A DNA stretch of 64,000 nt from an uncultured Porphyromonadaceae bacterium (GTDB taxonomy: Bacteria; Bacteroidota; Bacteroidia; Bacteroidales; Muribaculaceae): positions 1 through 64,000 of the forward strand of contig CAMWXJ010000008.1 of NCBI GenBank assembly GCA_947178215.1, given 5' to 3'. Below are positions 29,827-37,385 of the stretch, piece after piece; position 1 is the stretch's first letter, and every line of letters begins with the position of its first letter. The notes beneath the pieces are model-generated. The model did no database searches. It was not told the DNA's origin and saw only the letters and a program-made list of their open reading frames with translations. Position numbers and translations under genes: made by a program.

Positions 29827-29858
29827 TTTGGAAATATGGAGCGAAAGGAGTAGATTTG
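29827..29858 (+). promoter_or_regulatory. Promoter of serC-serA
   Basis: TTTG (29827-29830) and TAGATTTG (29851-29858) are separated by 20 nt, an ideal vegetative promoter for this phylum. A leader of about 80 nt precedes serC. Confidence 0.8.
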
Positions 29859-29942
29859 CGCATAAATCCTAACGGCCGCCCGACCTAACGGGCATATTAT
29901 ACTGAATACACCCCACCTGTCACTTAACCAAACATTCCCGCC

Positions 29943-31016
29943 ATGAAAAAGCATAACTTCTATGCCGGCCCGTCAATCCTGAGCCAACACACAATCAAGG
30001 CTACCGCCGACGCTATTATCGACTTCGCAGGCACCGGCCTCTCCATACTTGAAGTCAGCCACCGCTCGAAAGAGTTTCAGGCAGTGATAGACGAAGCATC
30101 GGCTCTGGTAAAGGAGCTCCTCGAAGTTCCCGAAGGCTATTCCGTGCTCTGGCTCGGAGGAGGCGCGTCGATGCAGTTTGCCATGGTGCCCATGAACCTG
30201 CTCGCACGCAAGGCCGCATACACCGACACCGGCACATGGGCTCACAACGCCATAAAGGAGGCCCGCCTCTTCGGCGAGGTCGACGTAGTAGCTTCTTCCG
30301 AGGCCGAAAAATACACTTTCATTCCCAAGGGATTCTCAGTGCCGCAGGATGCCGACTACTTCCACTTCACAACCAACAACACTATCTACGGCACCGAGAT
30401 ACGCACCGACCCCGACGCAGGCAAGGTGCGCCTCGTGGGCGACATGTCGTCCGACATCTTCTCGCGTCCCGTCGACGTGTCGAAATATGACCTCATATAT
30501 GCCGGAGCCCAGAAAAATCTCGCTCCCGCAGGAGTGACCCTTGTCATCGTGCGCGACGACGCCATGGGTCATGTCGACCGCCCCATACCCACCATGCTCG
30601 ACTATCGCACACACATCAAGAAGGGCTCGATGTTCAACACCCCTCCCGTGCTTCCCATCTACTCGGCCATGCAGACTCTGCGCTGGTACAAGGAAATGGG
30701 CGGCGTAAAAGAGCTCGAAAAGCGCGACCTCGCCAAAGCCGCTCTGCTCTACGACGCTATCGACTCGTCGAAGATGTTCGTGGGCTGCGTCACCGACCCC
30801 GCCGACCGCTCCATCATGAACGTGACATTCCGCATGGCTCCCGAATATGCCGAGCTTGAAAAGGAATTTGTAGACTTCTGCTCCGCACGCGGCATCGTGG
30901 GAATCAAGGGCCATCGCTCTGTGGGCGGATTCCGCGCATCGCTCTACAATGCACTCCCCATAGAGAGCGTCGAGGTGCTCGTCGAGGCCATGAACGACTT
31001 CGCCAAGTCAAAGTAA
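29943..31016 (+). CDS. serC: Phosphoserine aminotransferase
   Basis: PLP enzyme that converts 3-phosphohydroxypyruvate and glutamate to O-phosphoserine; the family also serves pyridoxine synthesis. The 357 residues open with the family's [10 protein letters not shown] and [13 protein letters not shown] segments. The PLP lysine is Lys191 in the [11 protein letters not shown] motif. Length and motifs are normal. It lies 27 bp upstream of serA, so two consecutive serine pathway steps are co-transcribed. Confidence 0.97.
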   Translation: MKKHNFYAGPSILSQHTIKATADAIIDFAGTGLSILEVSHRSKEFQAVIDEASALVKELLEVPEGYSVLWLGGGASMQFAMVPMNLLARKAAYTDTGTWAHNAIKEARLFGEVDVVASSEAEKYTFIPKGFSVPQDADYFHFTTNNTIYGTEIRTDPDAGKVRLVGDMSSDIFSRPVDVSKYDLIYAGAQKNLAPAGVTLVIVRDDAMGHVDRPIPTMLDYRTHIKKGSMFNTPPVLPIYSAMQTLRWYKEMGGVKELEKRDLAKAALLYDAIDSSKMFVGCVTDPADRSIMNVTFRMAPEYAELEKEFVDFCSARGIVGIKGHRSVGGFRASLYNALPIESVEVLVEAMNDFAKSK

Positions 31017-31043
31017 TTCCCCACCCGTAATCCAGCAACAGTC

Positions 31044-31964
31044 ATGAAAGTACTTGTCGCCACCGAAAAGCCCTTTGCCGCACAGGCCGTGGAGGGCATC
31101 CGCGCCGAGATAGAGGGAGCCGGCTACGAGCTTGAACTCTTGGAGAAATACACCTCAAAAGAGGAGCTCCTCGACGCAGTGACCACCGCCGACGCCCTAA
31201 TCATCCGCTCCGACAAAGTAACACCCGAGGTCATCGCCGCCGCCCCCAACTTAAAGATTGTGGTGCGCGCCGGAGCCGGCTACGACAACGTCGACCTCGC
31301 CGCCGCCACGGAGCGCGGCATCGTGGTGGAGAACACCCCGGGCCAGAATTCCAACGCCGTGGCTGAACTCGTGTTCGGTCTCGCCGTGATGGCCGCCCGC
31401 AACATGCTCGACGGCACCTCAGGCTCTGAGCTGAAAGACAAGCGCCTGGGTATCCAGGCTTTCGGACAGGTGGGCCGCAACGTAGCGCGCATCGCCAAAG
31501 GATTCGGCATGGAGGTGAGCGCGCTCGACCCCTACTGCCCCGACGAAGCCATGACAGCAGCCGGCGTAACCCCGGTGCACGACCTCAAAACACTCTATGC
31601 CGACAACCGCTACGTGAGCATCCACATACCCGCCACCCCAGAGACCCGAGGCTCCATAGGCTACGACCTCATCACCCTCATGCCCAAGGGGGGCGTGCTC
31701 ATCAACACCGCCCGCAAAGAGGTGATTGACGAAGAGGGCCTCAAACGCGCACTCGCCGATCGCCCCGACATCAAATACGTGGCCGACGTGGCCCCCGACT
31801 GCGCCGCCGAGCTCCAAGAGGCCTACGGCAAGCGCGTGCTCTTCACCCCGAAGAAGATGGGCGCGCAGACAGCCGAAGCCAACATCAACGCAGGCATCGC
31901 CGCCGCCCGCCAGGTAGTGGCATATCTGCGCGACGGCATCGACCGTTTCCGCGTCAACAAATAA
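31044..31964 (+). CDS. serA: D-3-phosphoglycerate dehydrogenase, short form
   Basis: NAD-dependent first step of serine synthesis. The 306 residues lack the C-terminal ACT domain, so serine feedback through ACT is not expected. The substrate Arg lies in VVRAGAGYDNVD and the acidic catalytic partner in the APDCAAELQ region. The usual catalytic His of TPHIG is Lys270 here (TPKKMGAQT), which matches the Lys-type ('IIIK') short enzymes reported in Bacteroidetes and Entamoeba. The nucleotide loop reads AFGQVG, with Ala for the first Gly of GxGxxG. The last 20 bases, including the stop, recur at 32764. Confidence 0.93.
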   Translation: MKVLVATEKPFAAQAVEGIRAEIEGAGYELELLEKYTSKEELLDAVTTADALIIRSDKVTPEVIAAAPNLKIVVRAGAGYDNVDLAAATERGIVVENTPGQNSNAVAELVFGLAVMAARNMLDGTSGSELKDKRLGIQAFGQVGRNVARIAKGFGMEVSALDPYCPDEAMTAAGVTPVHDLKTLYADNRYVSIHIPATPETRGSIGYDLITLMPKGGVLINTARKEVIDEEGLKRALADRPDIKYVADVAPDCAAELQEAYGKRVLFTPKKMGAQTAEANINAGIAAARQVVAYLRDGIDRFRVNK

Positions 31965-32093
31965 CGAAAACAAGAAAGTAGCATACAGCAAAAAAGCAAC
32001 ATCAACGATTCTTACACTCCGTGACCGGCATCATTCATGAAAGCCGTAACGGAAAGTATCGCACCGCGGCCCGCGACGGGTAGCAGTGCGATA
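31945..32093 (+). repeat. serA 3'-end/downstream hairpin element, copy A
   Basis: Starts with the last 20 bases of serA (31945-31964), identical to 32764-32783. Later blocks 31997-32028 and 32050-32089 match copy B at 29 of 32 and 37 of 40 positions. It contains two hairpins: an imperfect one (32019-32029 with 32043-32052) and a perfect 8-bp stem TATCGCAC/GTGCGATA (32057-32064 with 32086-32093) followed by T-rich sequence, which probably terminates serC-serA. Confidence 0.8.
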
Positions 32094-32144
32094 TTTGTTT
32101 TCTATTCCCAAGAAAGTAATTTTTGTGATTTTCAACAAAATAAC

Positions 32145-32175
32145 TTGGCTTATTCAGAATAATCCGTTATATTTG
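32145..32175 (+). promoter_or_regulatory. Promoter of the AT-rich lipoprotein gene
   Basis: TTG (32145-32147) and TATATTTG (32168-32175) are spaced by 20 nt. The lipoprotein gene therefore has its own promoter and is not dependent on serCA. Confidence 0.75.
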
Positions 32176-32255
32176 CGGCGAAAGCATATGTGAACTCCTG
32201 GTTTTCATAAATGCCAACACACAAACTATCCACCAATCAACTAATCACTATCTCT

Positions 32256-32783
32256 ATGCTACGACTCTTCAACAAGTTTATCCCGATTGTTGTCGGGGTG
32301 CTGACCGCCGCAATATTTGCGGCCTGCTCAGATGAATCCGTTTTTGACAACGCTTCTGATACTATCATAGATCCATATGGTTGCACTGTAAATTCACCCG
32401 TGGAATGCGACTTTGGCATCTATACTGCTGTGTGTCATCTGTTGGATGAAAAAATCAAAGGCTATTATGTTCTCGCGGCAGATTCCATACAGCGAATCTC
32501 AACCAAAGAACTCAAGCCGTTTGCATCTTGTCCTATTCTTATTGACAAGAAATATGGACATTTGTTGTCCGAGGCTAAATCATCATCCGATATTATAATA
32601 AAATATTGGTATTATGGTGTGAAATCCACTACAATTGATGGTAAAGAGTATCAGCTCGTTGAGCTGATTGATGACAACGCCATCATTCCCATTACAAGGA
32701 CTAATCCCGACCAATTGTGCGGCACGCCCCCGGTTTCTGACTATCCCACTCCAGATAAGCTTAGTTTCCGCGTCAACAAATAA
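32256..32783 (+). CDS. Hypothetical AT-rich lipoprotein with serA-derived C-terminus
   Basis: A 175-residue predicted lipoprotein (lipobox FAAC, Cys24) with several further cysteines (in GCTV, VECDF, AVCHL, ASCP and QLCG). I recognise no family. Base composition is visibly lower in G+C than its neighbours (about 40% by eye) and codon use is relaxed, suggesting transfer. Its last residues, FRVNK, and stop are encoded by a 20-bp copy of the serA 3' end, so the present C-terminus is chimeric. The ATG at 32256 places the signal correctly; an ATG at 32211 would add 15 polar residues. Confidence 0.65.
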   Translation: MLRLFNKFIPIVVGVLTAAIFAACSDESVFDNASDTIIDPYGCTVNSPVECDFGIYTAVCHLLDEKIKGYYVLAADSIQRISTKELKPFASCPILIDKKYGHLLSEAKSSSDIIIKYWYYGVKSTTIDGKEYQLVELIDDNAIIPITRTNPDQLCGTPPVSDYPTPDKLSFRVNK

Positions 32784-32916
32784 TCGCAACAGAAGTATTA
32801 TAAGCAGAATATAATACAAACAGCAACAACAACGATTCTCACATTCCGTGACCGGTTTCACGAGTGACGCCGGTCACGGAAAGTATCGCACCTCGGCCCA
32901 CGACGGGTAGCGGTGC
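32764..32916 (+). repeat. serA 3'-end/downstream hairpin element, copy B
   Basis: Begins with a 20-bp exact copy of the serA terminus and continues with the same downstream element as copy A. Here the first hairpin is perfect: CCGTGACCGG (32846-32855) with CCGGTCACGG (32870-32879), extended to 12 bp by flanking TT/AA. The second is reduced to GCACC/GGTGC (32888-32892 with 32912-32916). It lies just before the promoter of the next gene and probably terminates the lipoprotein transcript. Confidence 0.8.
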
Positions 32917-32925
32917 ATTATTATT

Positions 32926-32956
32926 TTTGCCTTTTGACGGTTTTTCATTACCTTTG
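32926..32956 (+). promoter_or_regulatory. Promoter of the 571-residue membrane protein gene
   Basis: TTTG (32926-32929) and TACCTTTG (32949-32956) are spaced by 19 nt. Transcription would begin about 40-45 nt upstream of the ATG at 33007. Confidence 0.75.
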
Positions 32957-33006
32957 TCGGTGAGGCAGTATGTGCGTTGATGCATGGCGCTGTCTCACAC
33001 ATCATT

Positions 33007-34722
33007 ATGGACAACTTTCGTTATCTTAGCATATCAGCCGGAAACTCCACCGGCGTCCTTGATTTCTTCGTTGCCGGCACAGAAGAAGTATATGTCATAA
33101 CGCCGGTCGACCGCGGCTGGCGTTTCAGCCGCGTCACACGCCGCGGCTCCATATCGGTCACGGTGGCCGATGGGCGGCTTCTCTCCGGCGCCCGCATCCT
33201 CGACGCTCTACGCATCGCCGCCGCATGCCCGGGCGGAGGCGACGAGCTGTTCCGGGCCCTCAAAACGGCCGAAATCCCCGCTACCCCGCTCCGCGCTCCC
33301 GACGATCTGCTCCCCTCGGCCCAGCAGATAGCCAACGCCGCCGGCACCGCCGTACGCCACTTCCTTTCAGGCCGTGACATCGAGCGCATGCTCTCGTTTC
33401 CGGCACAGAAAGCTACCGAGCCGTTTGCCCGCACCGTCATAGCTCCCGCTACGGCCGCAATGCGCCCGGCAGCCGAGGAAGACCCGTCGATAGTGCGTGT
33501 CGACTCCCCCGTAGAGCGCCGCTATGCAGTGATTTATCCCGAAGGAGTGCGCCCGTCGTCGCGCGAAGCCAACGCCGGCGACGAAATCACACTCACCTAT
33601 TTCGCCGACGGCTGCAAGGATGCCACCAACTCGTTTATCGCCGGCAAAGCAAGCCCATTCGTCGAATACGACGGAGCCGCCATACGCGTGCGTCCGCTAT
33701 CCGATCTCGGCATAAAACTCGAACCTGTCGCGCCCCCGGCCGCCCCCGAACCCAAGCCCGCCGGCGCCGCAAAGAGTGTGGTTGCCGCCACCGACCGCCG
33801 AGTCACCGATACAAAGGCCGACTCGACACACCGCTCCGTGTCGCTCGTGATGCGTTTTTCCGACGACCGTATAGTGCGCGCCAACATGTCGATTGAAAAA
33901 GAATCGTCGGAGTATCGCCTGCTGCGTGCCGGCACATTCCACGGACGACGCGCCCGCCGACTCGCCGTCAAGACTCGCGGCGACGAAAGCTACCTCATCG
34001 ACCTCCGCGACGATGCCACGCTGCCTGAACCTGCCCCCGCAGCACCCGACAAAGCGACCGAAACGACGCCCCACGACACCACGCGCCCCCGCAGGCGTTC
34101 GTCGTCGGCGTGGCTCTGGGTGCTCCTCACCTTCGTGGCGATTGCCCTCGGCATAGTGGCTGTGAGCTACCTCCCCGACTTGTTCGCCCACGTCGACACT
34201 TTCGACAGTACCGAAGAGGGCGTTAACATTGAAGACACCGACGTGGAGCCTATACTGCTGTCAGAAGCCGTCGACACCCCTGTCGACACACAGACAGCAC
34301 CCATGACCGATACCGTGGCCACCTTAGACGCCGTCACCAACACCGACGTCAACACCGCCGCCGAAAACGCCATATCGCCCGATGCCGACTTCGAGTATTT
34401 CAACCGGTCAAACGTGTGGTGCCGAGACTCGCTCCGCTCCACCGAAGCCCTCGCGGTGTTCGACTCTTTCGCCACAGGCAACCTCGCCGGGATTCCCGCA
34501 GTGCCGTTTTTCGCTTCGGGCAAATGCACCAACCAGGACGTGCTGAAAACCGTGCGCCTCATCTGGCAGGCCAAGGGCTCGCAGACACAAACCGGCAATG
34601 AGCGCGCCCTGCGCCGCTTGCAGGGTGCCGCCACTATCGACTTCAACGCGCTGTTCAAAGAACTTGCCGGCATACGTCCGGCCAACCCCAACAACCGTCC
34701 TCTACCATCTATCACTCAATAA
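33007..34722 (+). CDS. Hypothetical single-pass membrane protein
   Basis: A 571-residue protein I cannot place in a family. The N-terminal part (1-130) begins DNFRYLSISAGNSTG and looks like a small mixed alpha/beta domain. A Pro/Ala linker (about 235-255) leads to a second beta-rich domain (about 260-340, SLVMRFSDDRIVRANMS). A basic stretch (RPRRRSS) precedes one transmembrane helix (about 368-390), followed by an acidic Thr/Asp-rich linker (about 393-455) and a C-terminal helical domain (about 460-550) with two cysteines (VWCRDSL, GKCTNQD). Large domains on both sides of the membrane suggest signalling or scaffolding; this is inference. ATG 33007 is preferred, but an ATG at 32980 is possible. 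Confidence 0.65.
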   Translation: MDNFRYLSISAGNSTGVLDFFVAGTEEVYVITPVDRGWRFSRVTRRGSISVTVADGRLLSGARILDALRIAAACPGGGDELFRALKTAEIPATPLRAPDDLLPSAQQIANAAGTAVRHFLSGRDIERMLSFPAQKATEPFARTVIAPATAAMRPAAEEDPSIVRVDSPVERRYAVIYPEGVRPSSREANAGDEITLTYFADGCKDATNSFIAGKASPFVEYDGAAIRVRPLSDLGIKLEPVAPPAAPEPKPAGAAKSVVAATDRRVTDTKADSTHRSVSLVMRFSDDRIVRANMSIEKESSEYRLLRAGTFHGRRARRLAVKTRGDESYLIDLRDDATLPEPAPAAPDKATETTPHDTTRPRRRSSSAWLWVLLTFVAIALGIVAVSYLPDLFAHVDTFDSTEEGVNIEDTDVEPILLSEAVDTPVDTQTAPMTDTVATLDAVTNTDVNTAAENAISPDADFEYFNRSNVWCRDSLRSTEALAVFDSFATGNLAGIPAVPFFASGKCTNQDVLKTVRLIWQAKGSQTQTGNERALRRLQGAATIDFNALFKELAGIRPANPNNRPLPSITQ

Positions 34723-34729
34723 TATATCC

Positions 34730-36028
34730 ATGAATCACCTCCGCAACGCATTTCTTGCTATCGTAGCCGTTGCGGCCACCACAGCAGTGGCCGTCGAGCC
34801 CACAGAAGAAGTCCGCCGCATGGCCGGCAACTATTACGCTTATCCCTATCCCGCCAACCCACTGCCCGAACTCACCGCAGCCCCAGAGGGTTACACCCCC
34901 TACCATATCGAGCACTATGGCCGTCACGGCTCGCGCTGGCACATAGGCGAACATGTCTACTCGCGACCCGTCGAGACCCTCGCCAAGGCCGAAGCCGCCG
35001 GCAAGCTCACTCCGCGCGGGCAAGAACTGCTCGCACAGCTGCGCGTGATAGCCGAGAAGGCCGTGGGACGCGACGGCGAGCTCACCGACATAGGCGCTGA
35101 GCAACACCGCGGCATCGCGCAGCGCATGTATGCCAACTTCCCCGAAGTGTTTGCCGACGGATCGCGTGTCGACGCGCGCTCGACAGTCGTGATACGCTGC
35201 ATCCTATCCATGGACAACGAGCTGCAAGAGCTCAAAGCCGCCAATCCGAAGCTCAACATCACTTCCGACGCGTCGCACGCCGACATGAAGTATATGAACC
35301 GCACCGACAAGCTTGCCAAGAAATCAGCCGCCAACGCCGACTCACTGGTGCGTGTGTTCTATTCCACACACAACTACATGGGCGACTTCCTGCCCAAGCT
35401 CGTTACCGACACTGCGTGGGCCAACGACAGCCTCAACGTGCCACAACTCTTCGGCGACCTCTTCATCATCGCCGGCAACGCCCAAAGCCACAAGGATCAG
35501 AAAGCGCCCTACGACATTTTCTCCGACCGCGAAATCAAGGAGAGATGGGAGTATAACAATGTGTCGTGGTTTACCGACTACGGCAACATGGCCTTGACCG
35601 GCCACAACGCTCCGTTCCGCCAGAAAAATCTTCTACGCAACATGGTGGAGAGCGCCGACACCACTATTGGCTCAACTTTCCCCTCGGCCAATCTCCGCTT
35701 CGGCCACGAAGTGGTGGTGCTACCCCTGGTGACACTCATGGAACTCGACAGCTTCGGCGACGAAATCAACGACCTCGACCAAGTAGCATCGCGCTGGAAA
35801 AACTACGATATTTTCCCCATGGCCTGCAACGTGCAGATGATATTCTATCGCCCGGTCGACCCGAAGTCCGACAAGCCGGTGCTTGTCAAGGTACTACTCA
35901 ACGAAAAGGAAGCGGCCCTGCCCGTCAAGCCGGTTTCACGCACTTCGCCCTACGTTCGTTGGAGCGATCTGCGCGACTACTACACAAAGAAGCTCGACGC
36001 CTACGACCTCAAAGAGCAGCCCGAGTGA
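34730..36028 (+). CDS. Secreted histidine-type phosphatase (MINPP/acid phosphatase-like)
   Basis: A 432-residue protein with a signal peptide (1-21, AVA cleavage). The histidine phosphatase motif RHGSR is at 65-69, with His66 the expected nucleophile, and the distal FGHEVVVLPL segment (His326-Glu327) is in the position of the HD/HAE proton donor of clan-2 enzymes. Such periplasmic or vesicle enzymes in gut Bacteroidales include inositol-polyphosphate phosphatases, but substrate cannot be fixed from sequence alone. The ATG at 34730 lies 7 bp after the previous stop, so the two genes probably share a transcript. Confidence 0.85.
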   Translation: MNHLRNAFLAIVAVAATTAVAVEPTEEVRRMAGNYYAYPYPANPLPELTAAPEGYTPYHIEHYGRHGSRWHIGEHVYSRPVETLAKAEAAGKLTPRGQELLAQLRVIAEKAVGRDGELTDIGAEQHRGIAQRMYANFPEVFADGSRVDARSTVVIRCILSMDNELQELKAANPKLNITSDASHADMKYMNRTDKLAKKSAANADSLVRVFYSTHNYMGDFLPKLVTDTAWANDSLNVPQLFGDLFIIAGNAQSHKDQKAPYDIFSDREIKERWEYNNVSWFTDYGNMALTGHNAPFRQKNLLRNMVESADTTIGSTFPSANLRFGHEVVVLPLVTLMELDSFGDEINDLDQVASRWKNYDIFPMACNVQMIFYRPVDPKSDKPVLVKVLLNEKEAALPVKPVSRTSPYVRWSDLRDYYTKKLDAYDLKEQPE

Positions 36029-36057
36029 TTTGCAACACGGTTGCGCCCGCAAGGTCA

Positions 36058-36065
36058 TAACTTTG
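36058..36065 (+). promoter_or_regulatory. -7 promoter box for the permease-HMA gene
   Basis: TAACTTTG matches TAnnTTTG, 31 bp upstream of the ATG. Candidate TTG boxes lie at 36030-36032 and 36041-36043, both off the usual spacing, so the promoter is moderately supported. Confidence 0.5.
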
Positions 36066-36096
36066 CATTGTCGTAAATAAAAAAAACAGTCTAACA

Positions 36097-37347
36097 ATGC
36101 AAGTTATAAATTCACTCATAATCATGCTCGCCGAGATGGCGCCCTACATTCTGTTGGGCTTCCTCATCGCCGGTCTGCTGCATGCGTTCATCACTCCCGC
36201 TACATTCGCTCGTCACCTATCCGGCCGCGGCTTTAAATCGGTAGTCAAAGCCGCCGCCGTGGGTGTGCCGCTCCCGCTCTGCTCCTGCGGCGTACTCCCT
36301 GCGGCGATAGCCATGCGTCGCGGCGGCGCCTCGAAAGCGGCCTCCACCTCGTTTCTCATCGCCACGCCGCAGACCGGTGTCGACTCCATAGCCGCTACGG
36401 CGAGCCTGCTCGGCCCCGCCTTCGCCGTGATAAGACCCGTGGCAGCGCTTGTAACCGCGCTGTTCGGCGGTCTGGCCGTAGGCAAGACCGAAAGCGGGAG
36501 CGAGAAGGCCGCTGCCGGCACATGTAGCGTAGATGCAGCCGTGGCAGTCGAAGAGGAAGAGCATTCCAAGTCGTTCGGCGCCAAACTCGTGTCGGCCCTG
36601 CGCTACGGTTTCGTCGACCTTGTAGGCAGCATAGGCGGCTGGCTCGTCGTCGGCCTAATTATCGCCGCGCTCATCACCGTCTATGTGCCCGCCGACGCTT
36701 TCGCCGTGCTCGGCGACCGCCCGCTGCTCGCCATGCTCGCCGTGCTCATCGTGGCCGTGCCGATGTATGTGTGCGCTACCGGCTCCATACCTATCGCGCT
36801 ATCGCTTATGCTCAAAGGCCTCTCGCCCGGCACGGCCCTGGTGCTTCTCATGGCCGGTCCCGCCGCCAACTTTGCATCGTTCGCGCTCATCTCGCGCGAG
36901 ATGGGTCGCCGCGCCGCTTCGGTCTACCTCGCCTCAATCATCGTCGGCGCTCTCGCTTTCGGCCTCGCAATCGACTACCTGATGCCCGCGCACTGGTTCG
37001 ACGTGTCGGCCCGCATGGCCCACGGCTCGTGTCATCCCGCCACGATAGGCTGGTTCCCACTTGCCTGCGCCGCCCTCCTCACCGTGCTGCTCGTTGTGGC
37101 ACTAATCCGTAATCACCGTCACACTCACACACATACAACCGAAATGACTACTGTATATAACATCCAGGGTATGAACTGCCCCCACTGCCAGGCCACCGTC
37201 ACCCGCGCAATATCCGCCGTTGAAGGCGTAAAATCGGTCGAAGTAAGCCTCTCCGGCAAGAACGCCACCGTAGAGGGCAATCCCGTGCCCGAAGCAGTAA
37301 TCGCTGCTGTAAGGGCCGCCGGCTTCGACGCCTCCCTCCCCGCCTGA
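36097..37347 (+). CDS. SO_0444-family metal permease fused to an HMA domain
   Basis: A 416-residue integral membrane protein of the ArsP/SO_0444 permease family. The first half has helices around GFLIAGLLHAF and the conserved PLPLCSCGVLPAAIAMRRGGAS loop (as PLPLCSCGVLP and MRRGGAS), and the second half repeats the fold (VPMYVCATGSIPIALSL). A His-rich linker (HRHTHTHT, about 340-347) leads to a C-terminal heavy-metal-associated domain (about 350-416) with GMNCPHC. Family members have been linked to copper, zinc or arsenical efflux; the metal is not determined here. The fusion implies cis delivery of metal to the pore. Confidence 0.85.
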   Translation: MQVINSLIIMLAEMAPYILLGFLIAGLLHAFITPATFARHLSGRGFKSVVKAAAVGVPLPLCSCGVLPAAIAMRRGGASKAASTSFLIATPQTGVDSIAATASLLGPAFAVIRPVAALVTALFGGLAVGKTESGSEKAAAGTCSVDAAVAVEEEEHSKSFGAKLVSALRYGFVDLVGSIGGWLVVGLIIAALITVYVPADAFAVLGDRPLLAMLAVLIVAVPMYVCATGSIPIALSLMLKGLSPGTALVLLMAGPAANFASFALISREMGRRAASVYLASIIVGALAFGLAIDYLMPAHWFDVSARMAHGSCHPATIGWFPLACAALLTVLLVVALIRNHRHTHTHTTEMTTVYNIQGMNCPHCQATVTRAISAVEGVKSVEVSLSGKNATVEGNPVPEAVIAAVRAAGFDASLPA

Positions 37348-37385
37348 CCGGCGCAATAATTCCGCCTCATCGACGTTATATCCAC

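Noticed and set aside
31965..32930. Insertion sequence or integron at the serA duplication
   Set aside because: No transposase, integrase or terminal inverted repeats were found; only the duplicated tail and one lipoprotein gene are present.
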